64,000 nucleotides of DNA from UBA2561 sp964577275 (lineage in GTDB: Bacteria > Bacteroidota > Bacteroidia > Cytophagales > Thermoflexibacteraceae), in the NCBI GenBank assembly GCA_964577275.1, contig CAZNYR010000006.1, positions 5,164 to 69,163 on the forward strand. Direction: 5' to 3'. A program made the translations under genes and the position numbers. Below, in pieces: positions 7,538 through 16,678 of this stretch (the stretch's first letter is position 1; every line of letters begins with the position of its first letter). The notes beneath the pieces were generated by a model, which was given only the letters and a program-made list of their open reading frames with translations, had not been told where the DNA came from and did not search any database.

Positions 7538-7867
7538 TTATGCGTTTGCTTCGGAGATTTTGAGGTCATTATCCAATAATTTTTCATTGGCAGCATCGGC
7601 AATCTGAATGGCAATGTCAAATTTTTCTTGAAAGGCTTTTTCAAATTCGCCTACGGTCATCTCGGCAGAGGCTTCAAATTCGCCTTGTCCCGCCAAGCTC
7701 TCTCGCTCGTCCGCTACTTCGCCTAATCGCTTGCTATCGTCAGCATAACGTGCGCCCCGACCTGCGTTATTTCCTTGATATACACGCAAACTCACGCCAA
7801 ATGCTTCTTTGAATTTGTTTTTTAATGAATTGACTGTCATGCGTCCATCGACTTTGAAACTTTCCAT
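7538..7867 (-). CDS. Conserved small protein of unknown function
   Basis: 109 residues. It resembles a group of conserved Bacteroidota hypothetical proteins in which two similar halves alternate: here MTVNSLKNKFKEAFGVSLRV (residues 10-29) and MTVGEFEKAFQEKFDIAIQI (residues 70-89), an internal duplication of a short helix-strand unit, plus a NAGRGARYADDSKRLGE stretch between. No signal peptide or membrane segment, so probably cytosolic. It has its own terminator. Function is not known to me, and nothing in its neighbourhood suggests one. Confidence 0.75.
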   Translation of the reverse strand: MESFKVDGRMTVNSLKNKFKEAFGVSLRVYQGNNAGRGARYADDSKRLGEVADERESLAGQGEFEASAEMTVGEFEKAFQEKFDIAIQIADAANEKLLDNDLKISEANA

Positions 7868-7971
7868 ATTCGGATTTTTAATTTTGATGAATGAATTTGT
7901 TTATGAGTTCCCAAGTTATTGATTTTTTCAGAAATCAAACGTGAAATTCAGAAAAATTTGCCCAAAATAGT

Positions 7972-8008
7972 ACAAGCCCTGTCAAGTTTCCAACTTGACA
8001 GGGCTTGT
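7972..8008. terminator. Perfect 17-bp hairpin, probable terminator
   Basis: ACAAGCCCTGTCAAGTT pairs perfectly with AACTTGACAGGGCTTGT around a 3-base TCC loop. It lies about 54 bases beyond the stop of the T9SS protein gene at 8062 (minus strand). The T run after it is weak, so it could also be a dispersed palindromic repeat. Confidence 0.55.
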
Positions 8009-8061
8009 GCCTCAAAAATCAAAATCATCAGCCCGCAATACTGACGGGAAACAATACCAAA

Positions 8062-10092
8062 TTACCGCAATACGGTCAAAGTTTTCTTTTCTCGAATTAC
8101 ATTTCCGAGCATATCAAATGCCTCAATTTGAATGATATAAACTCCCGCAGGGACGTGCTTGCTGTGCGCTGTACCATCCCAAACAAAATCCAAAATATTA
8201 GCATCGCTCCCCTCGGCAAGGGCATCTTCGGGGCTGTTGTCGTAGGCATACATCGGATTTCCCCAACGATTCAGGATACGAACTTTAATCGGGCGGTTTT
8301 TGTCAATAAAAAAAGCATAAATCCGAAATTCGTCATTCACGCCATCCCAATTTGGGGAAAAGGCAGTAGGATAAATCAATTTCGCATCCTGCGTATAAGT
8401 AATTGTATTGGAGTAAGATACCAAATTAGGATTCAACTTAGAAATCACTTTGATTCGATAGGTTACGGATTGTGAATCCAAACTCAATAAAGACAATCGT
8501 AAAAATGTAGAATCCTGATTTTCAAGGGCATCCTCCCCGTAAGGGTTGCCGAGCGTATCCAATTTTTCGAGAAAATAAACGACTTCGGAATAGCCTTCGT
8601 AGGGTGTCCAGCTCAAAATTATGTCATCGTCTTTGTCGTCCTTGTTGGTGTCTTCGGTTTTATAATTCAGGATGATAGGTCGTGTGATGTAAGTTTCGGG
8701 CGAGGCATTTCCGCACTCATCAATATACGAAATGTAATATCCGTAGGAAATTTTTTCGGGATTGGTTTCGGTATCCTTATAGCCTGTTTCGTTGCCTTGA
8801 TACGGAATTATCAGAGTTTGAATCGGTAAATTCATGGAATCTGCCCCAATTCTTTTCCGAATCCGAATATTGGCTGGCTCAATAATTTCGTCTTTGGGAA
8901 TGCTCCACGAAAGTTGCACGGCATACGAACTGCGGGTCGAATCGTTGCCTTCCTGTTGATAAATACTTGCCCACGCATAATTCACGGGGAGCGGCTTGGA
9001 ATCCGAGCTGGTCTGGATGCACTCCTGCCGAGAAAATGACGTGGCTTTTCCGTTTGACAAACTTACTTCGATACGATAACAATATGTCTGCCCACATTTT
9101 ACATCCGTATCCTCAAAAAAAGTTTGTTCCAACGGATTGCTAATCACGCCAATTGGTGTGCCATCTCGATAAATCATCACACAATCAGCGGTGGCGCGGG
9201 TCGAATTTTGCCACGCTAACGTATTTTTACCCAATTCCGTACTCAAATCCACATCGTAAGTTGCCAGCACCGCATCCGCCAAAACGGGCGCAGAATTGCA
9301 TCTATCCTGTGTTTCGAGGCGATAATTGTAGGTTTCAGATTCTGTATCAACATCCGATACCAATAACGAATTGAGATTATAGTCCAATTCATATTCGTTA
9401 TTTTTGCCAGATGACATATTTTCATACAATTTGTAAATGCCTGTATCCGAAGTTTTTAAGGTAATTTGAATACTGCCGTTTTGCGTTACTTCGATGTGAT
9501 TGAGTTGGGGTTTTTCCAATGAATCAATCGGCGCAATGGTATAAGGATTTGTTCCGCAACCTGTTTGCATTCCCGCTACAAACCCACTGAAGTTCAGGGT
9601 TTTGGGTTGCGTATTTTGATAGGTATATACTTTGGCTTTTCCGCCTACGGACATGGTGTCGAATGTACCATCGCCAAAATCAACAATATAATTAGTAAAT
9701 CGCCCTTCGCGAATACTGACCAAGACCTGTTTCTGGGCGCATAATTGAATCTCCACTTGCGGTTTATCTGGCTCGAAAATTTCGACAAACGGTCTGAAAG
9801 ATGACTTTTTGCCTGTGCCATCCGAACCGACCAAATATTGTGTGATATAAAATTGTCCCGCTTTTTGGTATTTATGGGTGGTTTCATCGGTTGTGCCGTT
9901 GCCTTCGCCATAATCATAAACCGCTGGGAGCGAATCCACAAGAGAGGTTACGGTTACTTCCAGCCCCACGCAACCTTTGGTAATGCTGACCGTAAAGGTC
10001 GGCTCTTCAGTCTGGGCATGAATCACAGAAATAAAGGCAATACAAAGCCCAATACATAAAATAAAAACCCGTTTGGTGTAATTTAATATCAT
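8062..10092 (-). CDS. Secreted protein with PKD-like repeats and T9SS type B sorting domain
   Basis: 676 residues. An N-terminal signal peptide (hydrophobic VFILCIGLCIAFISVIHAQ) leads into a PKD-like segment (YDYGEGNGTTDETTHKYQ, and VDFGDGTFDTM further on), then fibronectin-like beta repeats, and a C-terminal gliding-motility-associated domain starting at about residue 573 (PTAFSPNWDGVNDEFRIY) with VRILNRWGNPMY, WDGTA and PAGVYIIQIEA, ending in KTLTVLR. This C-terminal domain is the known type B secretion signal for the type IX system. The protein is thus predicted to be exported and anchored on or released from the cell surface. The ligand or enzymatic role is unknown. Confidence 0.9.
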   Translation of the reverse strand: MILNYTKRVFILCIGLCIAFISVIHAQTEEPTFTVSITKGCVGLEVTVTSLVDSLPAVYDYGEGNGTTDETTHKYQKAGQFYITQYLVGSDGTGKKSSFRPFVEIFEPDKPQVEIQLCAQKQVLVSIREGRFTNYIVDFGDGTFDTMSVGGKAKVYTYQNTQPKTLNFSGFVAGMQTGCGTNPYTIAPIDSLEKPQLNHIEVTQNGSIQITLKTSDTGIYKLYENMSSGKNNEYELDYNLNSLLVSDVDTESETYNYRLETQDRCNSAPVLADAVLATYDVDLSTELGKNTLAWQNSTRATADCVMIYRDGTPIGVISNPLEQTFFEDTDVKCGQTYCYRIEVSLSNGKATSFSRQECIQTSSDSKPLPVNYAWASIYQQEGNDSTRSSYAVQLSWSIPKDEIIEPANIRIRKRIGADSMNLPIQTLIIPYQGNETGYKDTETNPEKISYGYYISYIDECGNASPETYITRPIILNYKTEDTNKDDKDDDIILSWTPYEGYSEVVYFLEKLDTLGNPYGEDALENQDSTFLRLSLLSLDSQSVTYRIKVISKLNPNLVSYSNTITYTQDAKLIYPTAFSPNWDGVNDEFRIYAFFIDKNRPIKVRILNRWGNPMYAYDNSPEDALAEGSDANILDFVWDGTAHSKHVPAGVYIIQIEAFDMLGNVIREKKTLTVLR

Positions 10093-10372
10093 TTTTAATG
10101 CGAATTTTTCTCGATGAAATGATTTTTTCGATGTTCAGCGTCAAAATTTATTGCAATAACGCTTGCGCTCCATTTATAGTATGATTTATCCGAATCGAAC
10201 GCCTGTTGTTTTAACACATTTGCAAAAGAAAAAAATCCCAACTATATTTAGATAATGAATCCAAAATTAAATTTTTGGGAACAGCGTGTGTCGCCTTGCT
10301 TTATTTTAAAGTCAAATGCAGGCGTAACATTCTGGGAAAACACTCCGTAAACACTAAAAACTATACGATTTT

Positions 10373-10936
10373 ATGCAAAACAACGAATACAAACCGATTA
10401 GTCATTCAAGAATCTGCATCACCGAATTAATGATTCCGTCTTATGCCAATTTTAAAGGACGAATTCATGCAGGCATTTTATTGTCCTTAATGGATAAAAC
10501 CGCTTTCGCCTGCGCCGCCAAACACGCTGGGACTTACTGCGTTACGGCATCCGTCGATCAAGTAGATTTTTTCCAATCGGTCGATTCGGGCGATTTGGTA
10601 CACATGAGAGCCTCCATTAATTATGTGGGCAATACGTCATTGGTAGTGGGCGTTAGGGTCGAAGCCGAAGATATTTCCACAGGACTCATCAAACATACCA
10701 ATACTTGTTATTTTACGATGGTCGCCCAAGATGAACGTGGCAGACCGCTTCAGGTGCCCGGATTGATTCTGGAAAATACCGAAGATGTACGACGATTTAT
10801 GGAATCCAAATTACGAAAAGATATTCGATTGCAGAGCAAAATTAAATTTGAAAAAAAAGCGCGCGAACTTGATATTTTTACCGAATTAGATTCGTTACGA
10901 AATGAACGTTGCTCACTTGCTTTCGACCCCGATTAA
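10373..10936 (+). CDS. Acyl-CoA thioesterase, hot-dog fold
   Basis: 187 residues, one hot-dog domain of the YciA/BFIT-like acyl-CoA hydrolase family. The sequence has FKGRIHAGILLSLMDKTAFA (residues 23-42), where the family normally has GxxHGG..LxxxDxxA with the catalytic Asp, here Asp36, then CVTASVDQVDFFQSVDSGDL (residues 56-75) and VGVRVEAEDISTGL. Hydrolyses acyl-CoA to free acid and CoA; chain-length preference cannot be told. A charged 40-residue C-terminal helix follows the fold. Stands alone between two intergenic regions. Confidence 0.88.
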   Translation: MQNNEYKPISHSRICITELMIPSYANFKGRIHAGILLSLMDKTAFACAAKHAGTYCVTASVDQVDFFQSVDSGDLVHMRASINYVGNTSLVVGVRVEAEDISTGLIKHTNTCYFTMVAQDERGRPLQVPGLILENTEDVRRFMESKLRKDIRLQSKIKFEKKARELDIFTELDSLRNERCSLAFDPD

Positions 10937-11157
10937 CGAAATAACGCAGCCCGATGACAGTTCAAACAATAAATTTGCGTGCGAATTTCTTTTCGGCAAA
11001 CTTCTTGTTCAAATATTCAAGAAAGTTCAAAATCAATCGGTTAGCTGAAAGACTTTTTAAATTTTTGCCAAACAACTTGATTTTGTCATCGTTTTAGTTT
11101 ATATTTCATCTTTAAAAAAATACCGAATATCAACAGAATCTTAACCGCTTAATATCC

Positions 11158-12363
11158 GTGAAAACACCCGAAGTAATATACGAATTGGAGCGAGTTGTGC
11201 CGATGCACCGCAATTTTTTGGGACAACTCATTACAGGAATCTCATTGGCTTGGTGCAGTATGTGGACTTACGGATTTTTTAAGTTCGGATTCTTGATTGC
11301 TGCATTCTTCGTCTTGGTTCCCATGATTTCGGAAATTTTTGCCAAACAAATTCGAGGGCTTGCCTTGACCGAACAATTCCTTGAACTCAAAACGGGAATC
11401 AGCGAAACAGGCGTGCGGATTTATATGTCCGAAATCAAAAAAGTCAAGCTCATTGAGCGAGATACCCACAAAAAAGGAAGACGAACGCTCCATCAACCCG
11501 ATGAAACCGTCTTGATTAGCAGTCAAACACATAGCCGAAGCCGAAAATATGCCAGAAATTCCGTTTGTATGGTACAAACCAATGACGGCAGATTATTTGA
11601 AATTAAAAGTCAATATTTTCCCGAAGGAGAATTTGGCGAATTTTTGGAATATTTACAAACCGTTTATGACCAACGCACCAACACCGTAGCCGAAGGCTCG
11701 CGCCGAAAAACGATTGGACAGCATACCGCCATGTATGCCGATTCAAACTACCAGAATAGAATCCTCCCCACAGATAAAATCGGAAAATTGCAACAGAAAA
11801 ACCGTGATTATTTGCAGGAAGATAGGCATTTACGGAGTGCTTTGCGTGCCAAACTCATCGAGGTTTTCAAAAGTTCATATTATCAGCGCGACCACTTCGA
11901 GGCGGCAAAAGTAGAACATGAAGTTTTGTATTCTTTTGATGCCTCGGACGGAAACAAGGTCTATTTTCTCAAAAATGACTATTTGCCTAATTTGGGCGAT
12001 GAAAATATCGAAATGGCTGAAAACTTGATTCATGCCTCTTTCCAAAATTTGGAAGTGGTCGAAAACCGAATCAAATATTACCAAAAAATTCTCGAAGAAT
12101 TGGAAAAAATCCGATTCCGAGAAAAAAGTAAACGCAAACTCAATAGCATTGCGCGCGAACTACAAATTTTGCAGGATAAAAATACCTCCAAAAGTATCGA
12201 ACATTCATTAACTGATATTGACGTAAATGAAGCTGAAATCGAAGCCAAAGTTCTTCGAGAATTGGAGGATTTAACACAAATTGTCAGAGATACCGATGAC
12301 CTCAATAAATCGCTCGAACTCAAGGAACATATCGCTATTTTTCGAGAAACTACTTCGGCATAA
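11158..12363 (+). CDS. Membrane protein with two N-terminal helices, PH-like segment and coiled coil
   Basis: 401 residues starting at GTG (an ATG 15 codons later is possible). Residues about 20-60 form a hairpin of two membrane helices (ISLAWCSMWTYGFF, then FLIAAFFVLVPMI), followed by a region like bacterial PH domains (ALTEQFLELKTGIS, then IYMSEIKKVKLIER). Residues 190-390 are charged and helical, predicted coiled coil. I do not recognise the family. It looks like a membrane-tethered cytosolic scaffold or regulator, but that is inference. Confidence 0.7.
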   Translation: MKTPEVIYELERVVPMHRNFLGQLITGISLAWCSMWTYGFFKFGFLIAAFFVLVPMISEIFAKQIRGLALTEQFLELKTGISETGVRIYMSEIKKVKLIERDTHKKGRRTLHQPDETVLISSQTHSRSRKYARNSVCMVQTNDGRLFEIKSQYFPEGEFGEFLEYLQTVYDQRTNTVAEGSRRKTIGQHTAMYADSNYQNRILPTDKIGKLQQKNRDYLQEDRHLRSALRAKLIEVFKSSYYQRDHFEAAKVEHEVLYSFDASDGNKVYFLKNDYLPNLGDENIEMAENLIHASFQNLEVVENRIKYYQKILEELEKIRFREKSKRKLNSIARELQILQDKNTSKSIEHSLTDIDVNEAEIEAKVLRELEDLTQIVRDTDDLNKSLELKEHIAIFRETTSA

Positions 12364-12387
12364 CACATTGATACTCAATAAAATACA

Positions 12388-12427
12388 AAACTGGAATTGA
12401 CAAATTGGTTCAAATTCCAGTTTTTTT
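12388..12427 (+). terminator. Rho-independent terminator
   Basis: AAACTGGAATT pairs with AATTCCAGTTT around a loop, followed by a T run (12421-12427). It ends the preceding plus-strand gene and lies just before the convergent gene end at 12439. Confidence 0.75.
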
Positions 12428-12438
12428 GTGGCATCAAT

Positions 12439-13575
12439 TTATGAAATATCCGTCCGAATCTGGGTCAGATATTTTGTCTGGACAGGGATTTGTCGGCATT
12501 CATATTTTTTTTGCGCTAATTGACTGTCAATCAACTTTTTAACAATTTCCGTAGGCGATTCTGACGAGAAAATCGTTCGTTTGTACATTAATAAATTCGG
12601 ATAATATTTGTCCGTATCCGATAAATCGGTTAATAAATCAATATGTAATAAATCGTTATATTCTTCACATTCCTCAACTTGGCTCAAGACATAAATTTCC
12701 AAATCCAAATCGTACTCAACGACCACCTGTTGTTTTTGGTCAGGCTCATAGAAACAGAATAAATATAAGGAATTTTTTAAAAATCGTTCGGGAAAAAAGA
12801 GTAAATATCCCATCGAAAAAAAAGGATATACCAATTTTTTACTATAAATATGATGCTGATGCAACTCGGATTCGAGTACGGCTATTTTTTGCTTCATCAC
12901 ATGAACCGGGAATGTTTCTTCGGATAATTTATCCATGGATTTCCAACGTCCTTTCCAGTTATAATACTGACAATTACCAACTCTGAGCTTATAATCAAAC
13001 GAAGAAGGACATTCCAAAATATGCCCCGAATAATAAAACTTAAAACCCTGACGAACGGCATACTCAATTTCGAGCATCATCGTGTAAGTTCCTAAGCTAT
13101 ATTTTGCATAATTCTGGCGGTCATACAATGCCAAAATACTCGCCAAACTATTTTGTCCGACATCAAAAAAACTCACAGCAATTAATTTATCGCCCTCATA
13201 TACGCCCACTTCCCACGTATCAAAAATTGTCTGCTCGATATTGGCATTCATAAAAAGTTCCAATGATTCAAATACAAATCCCTGAAAATGCGCTTTTTGA
13301 GATTGATATAAGGCTTCTTTTTCGGGGTCGAAGGTTGCCTTCTGAAATACGACTTTAAAACGGTCTTGACATCGTTTTTGAGTACGGCGCAAACTTCTAT
13401 TGGGCTGATAATCATCAAGTTTGAGGCGAATATTAACCAGCGCATAGACATCACCTCGCAAATACATGACCTGTGAGCGAAATAACATATAAGAACTCCG
13501 AAACCAACCGCCTGCCAAGTATTTATCCAGTCGATTAGCCGATAGAGATTGTGGATAGTACATTTGTACCAGCAT
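12439..13575 (-). CDS. Arginyl/leucyl-tRNA--protein transferase-like (ATE C-terminal, GNAT fold)
   Basis: 378 residues. The central part (EVGVYEGDKLIAVSFFDVG, then YSLGTYTMMLEIEYA, YYSGHILECPSSFDYKLRVG and YYNWKGRW) matches the C-terminal domain of ATE1/Bpt aminoacyl-tRNA-protein transferases, a GNAT-type fold that attaches an amino acid to protein N-termini for degradation. The Cys-rich N-terminal domain normally found in Bpt/ATE is not visible here: the N-terminus MLVQMYYPQSLSANRLDKYL has no Cys pair. About 140 extra residues follow the catalytic part. Activity as a true N-degron transferase is therefore uncertain. Confidence 0.7.
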   Translation of the reverse strand: MLVQMYYPQSLSANRLDKYLAGGWFRSSYMLFRSQVMYLRGDVYALVNIRLKLDDYQPNRSLRRTQKRCQDRFKVVFQKATFDPEKEALYQSQKAHFQGFVFESLELFMNANIEQTIFDTWEVGVYEGDKLIAVSFFDVGQNSLASILALYDRQNYAKYSLGTYTMMLEIEYAVRQGFKFYYSGHILECPSSFDYKLRVGNCQYYNWKGRWKSMDKLSEETFPVHVMKQKIAVLESELHQHHIYSKKLVYPFFSMGYLLFFPERFLKNSLYLFCFYEPDQKQQVVVEYDLDLEIYVLSQVEECEEYNDLLHIDLLTDLSDTDKYYPNLLMYKRTIFSSESPTEIVKKLIDSQLAQKKYECRQIPVQTKYLTQIRTDIS

Positions 13576-13723
13576 AAAACGAGAATTTAGACCGTGTAAG
13601 TTTTTATGATTTTTAGCAAAAAAATATTTTCACCAAAAATATCCTACAAAATAGTATTTTTTTGATACAATCCCAAAATTAATACCTTCTCCAAGCAGAA
13701 AAATTTGGATTTCGGACTATTCG

Positions 13724-14173
13724 TTAAGTCAATTTTAGTTCGTGTATCATCGCCCGAATATGTCCTTGGGCATCAAACATATTATCGAATACTGCCTTGA
13801 TTTTGTGGTCTTTATCCAAAAAATACGTGATGCGTTTCGTAACTCCGATAACCGGAATGATGGCTTTGTAGCTTTTGGCGATTGCGCCCGATTCATCAGC
13901 TACTAATTCAAAGGGCAATTTGTGCTGGGCTTTGAATCGGCGATGCGTAGCGACCGTATCTCGGCTAATGCCCAGGACATCAATATCCGCCCCCCGAAAT
14001 TCGGCAAATTGATCTCTGAACTCGCAGGCTTCTTTGGTGCAGCCGGGCGTAAAATCTTTGGGATAAAAGTAAATAATGCACGGTTTGCCAGCCATATTTT
14101 TGCTGAGTGTAAATGTGCCTGCCGTGCTTTCTGACGTAAAATCAGGGGCGAATGTACCTGTTGATAATGCCAT
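13724..14173 (-). CDS. bcp: Thioredoxin-dependent peroxiredoxin, BCP/PrxQ type
   Basis: 149 residues from the ATG at 14173; the frame is open further upstream, but the family starts at MALSTGTFAPDF. The active site FTPGCTKEACEFRDQ has peroxidatic Cys45 and resolving Cys50 five residues apart, which is the PrxQ arrangement. Reduces H2O2 and organic peroxides in the cytosol with thioredoxin as donor. No terminator seen; upstream carries a TGATAATCA palindrome. Confidence 0.95.
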   Translation of the reverse strand: MALSTGTFAPDFTSESTAGTFTLSKNMAGKPCIIYFYPKDFTPGCTKEACEFRDQFAEFRGADIDVLGISRDTVATHRRFKAQHKLPFELVADESGAIAKSYKAIIPVIGVTKRITYFLDKDHKIKAVFDNMFDAQGHIRAMIHELKLT

Positions 14174-14576
14174 ATTTTTAAAAGTTTTAAGGTTTAAACA
14201 GCCATAAATATTTGGTATTGAAATCATATAATAAATTGATAATCAATATCTTAGACTTATCAAGTTTTAGGATAAAATCCAAGCCTTTTAACTTCGTATT
14301 TATCTCGATTGTTTTGAGAGATAAATTAGTTTCGGATAGATATCCTTGCTTCCGCAAAATTCTGTTAAACCGTTTTGATTTTTGGTAAAAAACAAATCGA
14401 ATTGCGTATTTTTGAAATAAAATAGCACAAAAACTTTAGATTAAATTTGGATTTTGGTTCAGGATTTTGATTGATTTTATTTTCTTTGTGCTTTCTTTGG
14501 GATGCAAAAGACTGGAAATACAAAATAATTACCCGTTCATCATCCACGAAAGGTAATTCATAAACAACGTTAAGAT
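14174..14576. other. Intergenic between bcp and fabF
   Basis: About 400 AT-rich bases between two divergent genes. It contains the palindrome ATTGATAATCAAT (14235-14247) and a possible fabF promoter (TTTG near 14381-14384, 22 bases, TATTTTTG at 14407-14414). The usual acpP gene upstream of fabF is absent here. Confidence 0.4.
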
Positions 14577-15830
14577 ATGGAATTAAAAAGGGTAGTCATC
14601 ACAGGATTGGGTGCATTAACCCCCATCGGAAATAATCTCGAAGCGTATTGGGCAGGTTTGGCGGCAGGCACAAGTGGCGCAGCTCCCATTACTTTGTTTG
14701 ATGCCGAAAAATTCAAAACGCAGTTTGCGTGCGAACTCAAAGATTTTGACATGAGCAATTTCCTTGACCGCCGAGAAATGCGCCGTATGGATGCGTTTTC
14801 ACAATATGCTATCGTAGCTTCGGATGAAGCGGTTAAGGATGCTCATTTATCAGACGAAAAATTGAACAAAGACCGCATCGGCGTAATTTGGGGGTCTGGC
14901 ATTGGCGGTCTCAAAACTTTCGAGGATGAGGTCGGAAATTATTTTATGAATGACAGAACGCCTCGTTTTAATCCATTTTTTATTCCTAAAATGATTGGTG
15001 ATATTTCGGCAGGGCATATTTCGATGCGACACGGATTCCGAGGTCCTAACTTCATCACTGTTTCGGCGTGCGCCTCCTCGACCAATGCCATGGTAGATGC
15101 CTATAATTATATTCGCCTCAACAAAGCCACCATCATCGTAACGGGCGGTTCGGAAGCTGCCATCACACAAGCAGGCATTGGTGGTTTTAATGCTTCTAAA
15201 GCCTTATCAACCCGAAACGATTCGCCTCAAACTGCCTCCCGTCCCTTCGATAAAGACCGAGATGGATTTGTCATGGGCGAAGGTTCGGGCGCATTAATTT
15301 TTGAGGAATTGGAACACGCCTTAGCACGAGGAGCAAAAATCTATGCCGAAGTCATGGGCGGAGGAATGTCAGCCGATGCCCACCACTTGACCGCCCCACA
15401 CCCCGAAGGATTAGGTGCAAAAAATGTCATGCTGGATGCACTTGCTGATAATCACATCAAACCACAAGAAGTGGACTATATTAATGTTCACGGGACTTCA
15501 ACGCCCTTAGGCGATATTGCTGAAATTAAGGCGATTACCGAAGTTTTTGGCGAGCATACATTTAACCTCAATATCAGCTCGACCAAATCCATGACAGGAC
15601 ATTTGTTGGGCGCAGCGGGTGCGATTGAGGCGATTGCCTCCATTTTTGCCCTCGAAAAACAAATGATTCCCCCCACCATTAATCATTTTACCGATGATGA
15701 TGCCTTCGATACTCGCCTCAATTTGACTTTTAATAAAGCCCAAAAACGAAAAGTCGAGGTCGTATTGAGCAATACTTTCGGATTTGGCGGACATAACTGT
15801 TCGATTCTACTCCGAAAATTTCGGGGGTGA
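14577..15830 (+). CDS. fabF: 3-oxoacyl-ACP synthase II
   Basis: 417-residue condensing enzyme of fatty-acid elongation. It carries the active-site Cys in TVSACASSTNAMVDA, the two catalytic His in VDYINVHGTSTPLGD and STKSMTGHLLGAAGAIEA, and the C-terminal NTFGFGGHNCSILLRK. Thiolase fold, cytosolic. In many bacteria it sits in acpP-fabF-rnc; here acpP is missing from the upstream side while rnc follows. A terminator-like hairpin separates fabF from rnc. Confidence 0.97.
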   Translation: MELKRVVITGLGALTPIGNNLEAYWAGLAAGTSGAAPITLFDAEKFKTQFACELKDFDMSNFLDRREMRRMDAFSQYAIVASDEAVKDAHLSDEKLNKDRIGVIWGSGIGGLKTFEDEVGNYFMNDRTPRFNPFFIPKMIGDISAGHISMRHGFRGPNFITVSACASSTNAMVDAYNYIRLNKATIIVTGGSEAAITQAGIGGFNASKALSTRNDSPQTASRPFDKDRDGFVMGEGSGALIFEELEHALARGAKIYAEVMGGGMSADAHHLTAPHPEGLGAKNVMLDALADNHIKPQEVDYINVHGTSTPLGDIAEIKAITEVFGEHTFNLNISSTKSMTGHLLGAAGAIEAIASIFALEKQMIPPTINHFTDDDAFDTRLNLTFNKAQKRKVEVVLSNTFGFGGHNCSILLRKFRG

Positions 15831-15838
15831 TTTTCTTG

Positions 15839-15876
15839 ACCTTTGGCAAAATTTTAACATTTTACCAAAGGTTTTC
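15839..15876 (+). terminator. Terminator-like hairpin between fabF and rnc
   Basis: ACCTTTGG(C)AAAAT pairs with ATTTT(A)CCAAAGGT, one internal mismatch, 6-base loop, followed by TTTCTT. It may reduce read-through into rnc or form part of the rnc leader. Confidence 0.6.
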
Positions 15877-15936
15877 TTATACTTTTATGACCTTAAAATT
15901 AATAGGACAATCGTTACCAAATTTAAATATTATTTA

Positions 15937-16659
15937 TTGCGACTGCTTCGCAAAAAATCCCAACGAGATAAATTAATTATCCGAGCCGTCAAGCAAATCA
16001 CAGGCAAAAAACCTCTGAATCTTGAGTTATATAAACTGGCTTTGGTGCATTCCTCTGTTGCCGAAACCCAATTTAATGGCTTCAAAGAATCAAACGAACG
16101 CCTTGAATATCTCGGAGATGCCGTGCTGGGTATGGTCATTGCCGAATATCTTTTCAAAAAATATCCGTACAAAGAAGAAGGATTCCTGACCGAAATCCGC
16201 TCGCGCCTCGTGAGTCGGGAGGCACTCAATATTTTGGCACGCAAAATCGGATTGGATACTTTAGTTGATTATGATACCCAACGAAGAGGTGGCGTAAGTT
16301 CATTCAAATATTTGTATGGCGATGCTATGGAAGCCTTTGTCGGGGCGGTGTATTTGGATAGAGGATTCTTATTTTGCAAAAAATTTATTACCCACAAATT
16401 GATGCAATCCCATTTTGATTTGGATGAAATCACACGAACCACCAAAAATTTTAAAAGTAAACTCATCGAATGGTCGCAAAAAAATGGGCATTCCATCAAA
16501 TTTGAAACTTTCGAGGACAAAAACGATAATAAAAATGGACAGTTCAAGGTCAGAATCCTCGTCAATGAACAAGAAATTTCCATCGGAACAGGATACAGCA
16601 AAAAGAAAGCCGAACAAGATGCCGCAAGACGTGCCTGCGAAACACAAGATATTAATTAA
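15937..16659 (+). CDS. rnc: Ribonuclease III
   Basis: Double-strand-specific endoribonuclease for rRNA and mRNA processing. The catalytic signature NERLEYLGDAVLGMVIAEYL is near residues 49-68, a second catalytic acidic cluster is in GDAMEAFVGAVYLD, and the C-terminal dsRNA-binding domain includes SKLIEWSQKNG and GYSKKKAEQDAARRA. The in-frame open stretch begins inside fabF (TTG at 15784), but that would include the terminator hairpin. No ATG or GTG is available, and the TTG at 15937 gives 240 residues, a normal length, beginning MRLLRKKSQRDKLIIRAVKQ. Start is therefore TTG with moderate certainty. Confidence 0.93.
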   Translation: MRLLRKKSQRDKLIIRAVKQITGKKPLNLELYKLALVHSSVAETQFNGFKESNERLEYLGDAVLGMVIAEYLFKKYPYKEEGFLTEIRSRLVSREALNILARKIGLDTLVDYDTQRRGGVSSFKYLYGDAMEAFVGAVYLDRGFLFCKKFITHKLMQSHFDLDEITRTTKNFKSKLIEWSQKNGHSIKFETFEDKNDNKNGQFKVRILVNEQEISIGTGYSKKKAEQDAARRACETQDIN

Positions 16660-16663
16660 CAAA

Positions 16664-16675
16664 CTGATTATCAAA
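16664..16675. repeat. TGATTATCA motif between convergent genes
   Basis: CTGATTATCAAA in the 19-base space between rnc and the Nudix gene. One of the intergenic TGATWATCA occurrences discussed in findings. Confidence 0.4.
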
Positions 16676-16678
16676 TAG

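Noticed and set aside
14174..14576. acpP upstream of fabF
   Set aside because: No open frame with an acyl carrier protein DSL motif is present there.
15784..15936. N-terminal extension of rnc starting in fabF
   Set aside because: It would translate the terminator-like hairpin, begins at a TTG deep in fabF, and gives an N-terminus unlike RNase III.
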